From positions 4,350,870-4,414,869 of the forward strand of contig NW_020653718.1 of the NCBI RefSeq assembly GCF_003589595.1: DNA of 64,000 nucleotides. The letters run 5' to 3'. This DNA is from Hyposmocoma kahamanoa (taxonomy: Eukaryota > Arthropoda > Insecta > Lepidoptera > Cosmopterigidae). The notes under the pieces were generated by a model, which saw nothing but the letters and a program-made list of their open reading frames with translations, did no database searches and had not been told where the DNA came from. Below, piece after piece: positions 56,526 through 64,000 of the stretch (position 1 is its first letter; each line of letters starts with the position of its first letter). The position numbers and the translations under genes were made by a program.

Positions 56526-59514
56526 CTCGACTACGAATAAACGTTGCGCTATCTTCACAAAACTAATCGAAATAATGTACACAAGGCGGTTTTATTACCA
56601 TATATTTATCAAACACAAAAATAAAATAAGGACAAAAATACACCGAGTGATATCGATCCGGTAAGATATAGTATTTTCACTTTGATCTCGAGTAAATGAT
56701 AACAGTGAGATAATTTTATGGTTTCTTCAAGATATCTGAAGCACGATTATACGTTTGTCGGTTGAAATTATTCACAGCGAGCAATAAAGCTGTTGTAAAA
56801 TTAATACAGCAGTAAATAGAACTGCACAACATTGATCATGTTATTATTGGCGAAGTAATTCACTGATTCGTTCAAAATCGGATCGTTCCGCAATAATTAG
56901 ATTCTTCGTACAAATTAGGCATTCATAACTTCACTCTCGTCAGTTTTCATTAAAAGAATCAATCCATAACACAAATTAAAGATAATTTTTATTATTTATA
57001 CGATTTTAAAATTTTACTTACCTGTACACAAAATGAGTTTATACATTTTTTAAGTTTTTATCTTAAAACATAGGCCTTGTTTTTACCCATTTATTTGAGT
57101 AGGTACAGGTTCTACCATACAACCTCTTTATGTATTAACGTTTTTTCTTTGTTTGGACGGGAAGAGCGACAAGCTCCTGTGATTAGTTCATTTCATACCT
57201 GTGTGATGGAGGCTTGAAGATATATAATTGTACAGAACAAAGTTCTTCTGTTGAGCGTGAAATATGCTAGGATTTTATATACATTTCTAGTAGTTGATTA
57301 TTTAATAGAGAAGTGGCCAGTGATAGTTAAAAGGTTGAAAAAGAGAAAATTAAAGAGGTTTTAATTTCTAATTACAGTAGGGTCGTTATTAAGATGTTTA
57401 GTAATTAATTTGCTTTCTTAAGTTTGTCGACAAAGTAACACAGACCTATTGATGTTATCTTAATATAAAGTAACTACGATGCGGTAAAAGGTATTCGTAG
57501 GTACCTAATTTGATCAACATACGGAGTACGTTTATCCTTATGCTTACGTTCGTCATTATGCCGTTACTTTGCTGTCCAGAGATCTATGGAGGTATGGGGT
57601 TTAGGCGATAAACCACTATACTTGCCCACTGTGGTTTGGGGACTTTACATTCAGACGTGTTTAAATAGCTTGGAATACCTACGCCATCTAATCAAACTCG
57701 CGTACTTCCAACCAAGGAATCACAGCTTATTCTATCTATCGACTAAAAATATCAATATCTCGACCAATAATACATTCACCAGGCTTGGCTTGGCTAATAC
57801 ATTCAGACGAATGCGGATGTGTTTATCGAGAGACAATCGGTTTGTTTACGCAAACACAGGCTTGTGCCGCTTAGTCATTGTTCGGAACACTTTTCGTACG
57901 TACCTTCAGTTAATATCAGAGATATGGCAATTTTATCAGTATACGTAAAACAAGTGTTTAGCCAATTTATATTTGCAGTTGGAAATACGGCTGTGAACAA
58001 ATATCCGTCGACGTTACGTGGAAATCTTTTCGTAGAATTTATACTTTACATCGACCGAGTTACTATTAAAAATTGGTTCAAATTTATTATTTCTATCAGT
58101 CAGTCGATAATCAAAGTCACCTAATTGTTATTGGCCATTTATTAGTTTAATTGTCACAGTGTTATAGCGCTATTATGGTAAATATAACGTTTGAAACCGT
58201 TTAACTGATCACTTGTTTTCTTTATAGAATTCGATGACATGTAAATTTGAAAGTTGGCATAAAATAAGTTTTGAGTTTTCTCAACTGCAAAGATCTGCGG
58301 TCTGCTTTGTGTGATTCATATAATACCTGAGTGATAGTTTGACCGTCGTAATCGACTCACGCACAGATCGCATGGTCGCCCGGGTACAATCTTTGCACTC
58401 GATTATTTAAAGGTTTGTTGAAGACAGTAAAAAATATATACAATAAGCAATTTTGAAAAAATTTAGATAAAGAATTTAGATTATATTGTGTATGTACGCG
58501 CTGTTACAGAAAAGGTCAAGCCCAACACGAACAGCCAAGAACAGCTGTCAAATACGGCTTCATAAGTGGACTTTTGCAAATCAATAGGAATAAGAAAATA
58601 AGCGAGAGATTCTTACATTGTAACGAACTTGATAAAATTATTCATGACTGAAGATGATGTGCGACCTTTCATGCAGATATAATTTTAGTTTTCGAGTTGT
58701 GATTTTACTGGGATAATTATAATCGAATACATAATTATCTTACCGATAGTGAAAAACCACAGACGGACAATGATAAGAAATAGATTTTAAAGAAGTATTT
58801 ATAACTAAATGTTGATTCGTCCTCGAACAATGCCATTATAACGAATATCAAATATCACAAAGAAACCAAAAATTAACAGCAAACCGAAAATTGACACCAG
58901 TATTGAACCAATCGGATTCGAACCGGACACAAACCGCAGGAAGGAAGACTACACCGAAACTCTACGTTTGTCACAAAAAAAACTTATATTGTAACTTTTG
59001 TTAATATAATATTTCCCAAACACTGAATAGGATTAGCTATTCCGTCACATTGATGTTATCTTTAGACATTGCTAAATGCGTATTCATATGGATCAGTAAA
59101 CTTTGCACCTTTTGCAGGAGGGAATACAGACTTCGGAAGCGAATTTGTAACTTTGTGTGAGCAATGGAAATATGATAGGTTTATTATAACGATATTTGCT
59201 AGTTTCGTCTTTGTTGGGCCAAACAGTAGATGTGGCGATAAGGCTCCATGCGCAGCGGTGGCTAATATGCTCCGGTATTGTGCTCGTACAATGAGGAGGT
59301 TTGTTTGCGATCGATGATAATATCGTAACTGTCGCTGTGGACTTTAAATAGTTTGAGGGTAGGAGTATTTGGGGCAGTGCTTGATGTTTTTCTTTGACGT
59401 TTTTGTGTTTTATTAAACTGTAAAACGTTTGTAGTAACTTTAGCCTTTAGAAGTGCGTTCAGTTACGTTAACAAAAATATATAAAATTTCATCATAGAGA
59501 TGATGAGAGAGGAC
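56526..59514. other. No recognisable gene
   Basis: Two overlapping plus-strand frames (57586-57948 and 57819-58124) show no motif and unlikely composition, so they are not called. The rest is AT-rich. Confidence 0.4.
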
Positions 59515-59690
59515 GACGTGATTCAGGCCGCAGTCACGGGTTGCAAGACTTCTTCGACGTGCAAATATCATCACTATGTTTTCTTCACTATTAGCGAAAG
59601 ATATTGCTACTAAACATTCACAAATGCACGTTACTTAGACAAGGTCACAGGTGCATGGTCCAACAGGGATTTGAATTCTTCTTTTTACTA
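59515..59690 (+). repeat. Interspersed repeat family B, copy 3
   Basis: AGACTTCTTCGACGTGCAAA, TATGTTTTCTTCACTATTAG, CGAAAGATATTGCTACTAAA, CATTCACAAATGCACGTTAC and GTGCATGGTCCAACAGGGAT followed by TTGAA parallel the other B copies and extend into a GGATTTGAA tRNA-like end. Confidence 0.7.
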
Positions 59691-59739
59691 TGCAACTAAC
59701 TAACTAAGTAACTAACTACATCTTAACTTTTTTTTATAA

Positions 59740-60010
59740 TATCATGTGACGGGACGAACAAATGTGTGCTTGACGGTAAATTATATTATATAACTGTTGC
59801 AGTGCCACTCAGAGCTTTAAATCGCAAAGATCTGAGGGGCACTGCCTACGCTCCTTCGCCTGTCTCCCTGAGACATAAGTTGTCAAGCACCTTTGCCTTC
59901 AAAACCGCAACGCAGTATGCTCACGTTACTGCTTGGCGGCAGAAATAGGCAAGATGGCTATCTGGCTATCTGGACGAATTTTTTCACAAGACGCTCTATT
60001 GCTACTAAAC
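59740..60010 (+). repeat. Interspersed repeat family A, copy 3
   Basis: ATCATGTGACGGGACGAACA, GTTGCAGTGCCACTCAGAGC, TTTAAATCGCAAAGATCTGA, GGGGCACTGCC, GAGACATAAGTTGTCAAGC, TTACTGCTTGGCGGCAGAAA and CTATTGCTACTAAA. It is one of the most complete copies and a useful reference for the family. Confidence 0.8.
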
Positions 60011-60764
60011 TAGCAGTAACGATACGTATCTATGTACATACATAATAAAATATAAAACTACCTAAAGTGTACAAGTTGTTAATTTTTCAGCAAAAAATAT
60101 AGCACGAGAACAATTAACACTTTTTTGTATTAAGCAAAAAGTAATCAACTAACGACGTGTCGTTACATCTAGAATAGACAGTAGAATTTGTCGCAATATA
60201 GCTTCCTGCCCGACATGCTCCGCCTATTCGCAGTAGAAGAATCTCCAAAATTAAATTTAGTACCTACTACTAATTTAGTACATAGTATTGAACATTATTC
60301 TAATCCTTTGTGTAAACCTGCCAACGATTAATTGACAAATTATCGTACGAGCGATAAGCCGCCGTTGTAACGGCAGCGTTATCAACCCACATTTTTCGTT
60401 AATCTACTCGGCAACGGCCGTTCCACGTATAGCGATACCTCATTAGCGATTTCAGTTAACGATTGACTGATATTTGTCGTGGAAATTTAATTAGTTTTAA
60501 TCCTTTAATCAATGCATCTTTAGTGAAACGGTAAAAACAAGATAAGTGCGCAACATGTGTTGTTACTGTTGTCAAAGCGATTGCTAATTCTTTGTATTTA
60601 GAAATAATTAGAATAATAATCGCTTCAATAAGGATCATACATTACGTCTGTAAAGTGTGAATTGCTGGTCGGGTACGAACGATCTACAAAATAGATGAAG
60701 TACTAAGTTTTTGAAGATTATTTTTTATTCCCATGTTATAATGCAATATCGAGAAATTTTTTGG
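60011..60764. other. No recognisable feature
   Basis: AT-rich DNA between two repeat A copies; nothing recognised. Confidence 0.45.
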
Positions 60765-61050
60765 TAGCGAAGGAGCTCCTTATGAAAGAGTTTGTCCAGG
60801 ATACTGCTACCACCTTACCTATTTTTGCCGCCAAGCAGTAATCTCAGCATTACTGTGTTCTGATTTTGAAGGTTAAGGGTTCTGGTGAAATCACAAGCAC
60901 ATGGCACTTGTCAACTTATCTCTCAAGGTGACGGACGCAGGGGCAGTGCCCCTCAGACCTTTGCGATTTAAAGGTCTGAGTGACACTGCATCTGTTATGG
61001 ATAGGCGTGTGATTTACCACCAGGCGCACGACTTGTTTGTCCCGTGACTT
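60765..61050 (-). repeat. Interspersed repeat family A, copy 4 (inverted)
   Basis: On the minus strand it reads CAAGTCACGGGACAAACAAG, TCGTGCGCCTGGTGGTAAAT, CTTTAAATCGCAAAGGTCTG, GTTGACAAGTGCCATGTGC, TTACTGCTTGGCGGCAAAAA and CTCTTTCATAAGGAGCTCC. It is full length and stands head to head with the next copy. Confidence 0.8.
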
Positions 61051-61061
61051 GTAACTAGGAA

Positions 61062-61245
61062 CAGTGAAGAAAGCTTAAAACTGCAAAGATCTGTAGGGCA
61101 TTTTCTTCACCCTGAGATATAAAGTTGAAGAGATATGTGCCTGCACTTTACCTTTCAAAACCGGAACGCGGTGCTTAAATTACTGCTTGGCGGCACAAAT
61201 AGGTATGGATACTTCTCTGGACGTACTCTTTCAAAAAGAGCTGTA
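61062..61245 (+). repeat. Interspersed repeat family A, copy 5
   Basis: AAACTGCAAAGATCTGTAGG, CTTCACCCTGAGATATAAAG, ATGTGCCTGCACTTTACC, AAATTACTGCTTGGCGGCAC and TACTTCTCTGGACGTACTC. It lacks the left third of the family and is in opposite orientation to copy 4. Confidence 0.7.
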
Positions 61246-61837
61246 CGTCTACTTAGTCAAAGAATGTTGTGGTCACCGGTAATTGGCTTGTTGTTCGTGA
61301 TTATTCTTAAGTCCCTATTAAGTAATATTAGAAAAATAAATAAAGATCCCTTATTAGAAATGGTTTCCAGCCTTTTAAACAGCGGTGAAACACAGACGAA
61401 CTGTAAAAACAACCCGATGCATTCGTTTAACCTTAGAACAGTGAATGTTAATCTCACAGCAAGTTGCGCAACGCGATAAAATCTGTTGAACTTTAAAAGG
61501 GACAGCACGGTGAAAAATAATATGTTTTTAGATCCTTATCATTAGCTACTGTTCGTTTGTTAACTGTTCAAAGTGTCATATTTCAGAAGTGAATAGGTTT
61601 ACTTGAAAAATGAAAGCTATTGATGCATTGATAAGATCTATAATAATCGTTGTCTTTCTCTATTTGGTGACAACAAAAGTGCGCTTTGTAGAAGATTCAA
61701 TTACTTTAATAAATAGTTTTGTCATGTACCCTCATTCTGTTGTAGGGTTTCATATATGTGTTCTGGGTTATATCGACTAATAATAGTTAGAGTAGAAACA
61801 GAGTGAGATATTCTCACATAATATTAACGATTTTTAG
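61246..61837. other. No recognisable feature
   Basis: Nothing coding recognised. A 114-codon frame starting at 61135 runs out of repeat A into this stretch and has no motif. Confidence 0.45.
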
Positions 61838-62095
61838 TAGCAGTAGAGCTCCTTGTGAAAGAGTTCGTCCAAAGAAGTACTGACTTACCTATCTCTGCCG
61901 ACTATGCATGAATGTGAGCATTCCTGCGTGCCGTCCTGGAGAAATTACAGGCACATGGGACTCGTTAATCACGTCTCAGGGTGATGGGCGCAGTGGCAGT
62001 GCCCCTCAGGTCTTTGTGATTTAAAGCTCTGAGTAGCACTGCAACTGTTACGGGCGTATAGGCGTATCGGTCACCATCAGACGCACGACTTGGTA
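61838..62095 (-). repeat. Interspersed repeat family A, copy 6 (inverted)
   Basis: The minus strand reads AAGTCGTGCGTCTGATGGTG, AACAGTTGCAGTGCTACTCA, GAGCTTTAAATCACAAAGAC, CATCACCCTGAGACGTGAT, CATGTGCCTGTAATTTCTCC and TCTTTGGACGAACTCTTTCA, ending CTACTGCTACTAAAAATCG. Confidence 0.8.
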
Positions 62096-64000
62096 TTATA
62101 ACAAAATATGATGTGGAACATTTACAAGAAATCGTCTTCTGCTTTCAAGTGAAACCTTCGTGTAGCAGTGAGATTATAGGCGCACTGGCAACAACCAAAT
62201 TTCTAGAAGTATTTTATAGGAAGATAAAGAAACAATTATGATGCTTTAATAAATAAGTCATCAACATGGTCAAGTGCTTCTGATCGTACTCGCTTCGTGG
62301 TCCTTTCACAATGGTAGGTACCGATGTGGGCAGGCATGCGTGCCGGAGAGGCAGGCGTCAGAGATACGCCATCGTGGCAGCACGCACCGCCTCATATCAC
62401 CCGCTTGACATTTGACCTGCTGTGACCATGCGTCTGCGTAAGTAAAGGACATTATTTTTTGCATTTAAAGTTTAATTGTGACATGGTAATGTAGTAGAGT
62501 AGTTGTAGCAACTAGATTTCTAATGCTTGTTGATAGAATCTCCCTTGTGTTTGACATAATTTAATATGGTTCGACCACATCGTTTATATCAAGTGATATT
62601 GCGGCCGGTAAGTGTTTATCTATTTCACTTAAATAATATTCCTATTGATCTCGTTTACAGATGATATTCAATCATATTTTGGAGTGACTATATTTATCTA
62701 GATCAGTTCCATCCTTTCAATTTATTTCAATACAAGCAGTACAAACATGGTGATCCTTCGTTGACCTCCTACCGCAGCCGGACGCGGCGCGGGCGCAGCA
62801 AAGCCGCGACCGCAAGTGACCACAAATAAACGACGAGACAATAACACAACAGATCGAGTAACACCTAGAGATACAACTGCTTAGGATCATTCAGTAAGCG
62901 AAATTCAACTTTAACGTTTGTGGTTAAAACTAATGGAGGAGGAGTTTGTATATTGGGTGATGTTTGTTGGAGCGGCGCGAGCGCGGCGGATCATTTTGAC
63001 AGGTTCGCGCGCACGCCGCTACCGCCGCCGCCTGCCAATCATAGTTTGTTTTGGTAGATAAGTGTTGTGGCTAACATTCCTTATTAGTTTATCACGCTCT
63101 AAATGTCAGTGGAACATAAAAAAATCAAATGTTTCCCTTCATTATATGGGAGCAATAGTAGAGCTTCGCATTCGCTTCTATTTAGAACTGATAAATTAAG
63201 TCGAATTTGAATGTTCAGTATTGAAGTTAGATTAATACATAATAAAAAAAATGTAATGTACATATATACCTTGTATTCTAAAACAACAAGTTTATCTTCT
63301 AACATATTCTAGGCAACAACAAAATTATTCCTCGCCAGTCCCATAATTTCAAAAATAACAGGGTCTATGAGAATTTAGGCATACATTTTTAACACGAACC
63401 TTGTAAGTAAAAGGTAAGTTGTATATATGTATGTAAACGACATTACAGAACAACAAAAGCCTCATATTGGAGTTACGAAGAAGATACCTACGAAGGATGG
63501 AAAATTATCGACCGCGCACATTTGTCGATTAATTCTTTAACAGAGATCGGTAGTTGGTAAGTGTTACGTAGGCACATGATACACCCGCGCGTCGGGGGCG
63601 GGGGTGGGGGCGTAGGCTCTTCATGTTTCAGTAAATTACATAGCTGGCATGGCTGGCAGCGTGCCTGGACGCGCCGCTGTCATTAGTGTATTAATATTAC
63701 AGTATGCCGTCTAAGAACAACGTAATATTTAATAAATACTAAATAACTTTTACAAATGATTAGTCATGTTATGTTTTGTTGTATAGACTTTTCCACTGAC
63801 AAAGCCATTTACCAGTGTAAAAACCACCGTAAATATATTATAATAGTAATGACACTCGCGTAATTTTCTACTTTTATAAGAGGATCATTATTTTTGAAAT
63901 GTGCTCCAATACCTATCCATGTGCAAAAGACGTTAAGGCTGCGCTTTTAACTATATATTACAAATGTTGTAACTATATATTAAAAAGGTATTACGAACAC
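62096..64000. other. No recognisable gene; GC-rich islets
   Basis: GC-rich islets lie at 62320-62400, 62770-62815, 62970-63035 and 63585-63615. A good splice donor context, CTGC followed by GTAAGT, lies at 62442-62447 after an ATG at 62431, which could be a short first coding exon. No protein motif supports it. Confidence 0.3.

Noticed and set aside
57586..58124. Two overlapping frames of 120 and 101 codons
   Set aside because: No recognisable motif, unlike codon composition between them, and mutual overlap in different frames; most likely chance.
61135..61479. 114-codon plus-strand frame
   Set aside because: It begins inside repeat A copy 5 and continues into non-repetitive AT-rich DNA without any motif.
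1..64000. CRISPR arrays, operons, ribosome binding sites, rRNA genes
   Set aside because: The sequence is eukaryotic nuclear DNA. No spaced short direct repeats, ribosomal RNA cores or prokaryotic gene layout were seen.

Overview
This window is animal, almost certainly insect, nuclear DNA, and most likely from a moth or butterfly. It is AT-rich, has no operon-like gene packing and shows no complete host protein-coding gene. What can be recognised is a dense scatter of decayed mobile elements. Several repeat families (called A, B and C here), together with the tRNA-derived SINE heads and the non-LTR 3' ends, are of types I associate with Lepidoptera. That taxonomic call is an inference from memory of repeat families, not a database result.

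Layout. At 0-3 kb there is a 379-bp inverted-repeat element with a perfect 8-bp target duplication and the start of a THAP domain (P-element-like), then a repeat A copy, then a 5'-truncated Penelope-like element. At 4-11 kb there are non-LTR retrotransposon tails, a possible Helitron end, a SINE, a nearly full-length dead mariner, and a second Tc1/mariner transposase split by an ~817-bp insertion. The 12-21 kb stretch is almost empty of recognisable elements and holds small GC-rich islets and candidate regulatory motifs. The 21-35 kb part is a graveyard of non-LTR C-termini, a mariner tail and a heavily deleted BEL/Pao element with both LTRs. At 38-43 kb lie a dead Tc1-like element, a palindromic Penelope derivative with a 12-bp target duplication, an R1/jockey-type tail, a repeat C copy and an assembly gap flanked by identical 47-bp ends. 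The 43-50 kb stretch is mostly featureless with some PHO/YY1-like motifs and ends in a second palindromic Penelope derivative. At 51-62 kb there are SINEs, repeats A, B and C, and a GC-rich patch that may be an exon.

Nothing here works together as a pathway. Every recognisable protein segment belongs to a mobile element and is broken. The window is best read as intergenic or long-intron DNA. The most informative points are the elements whose boundaries can be fixed to the base by target-site duplications (242-620, 1869-2360, 39897-40107, 50066-50239), the miniature BEL/Pao copy (33920-35044), several near-perfect hairpins, and the false gap at 43283.
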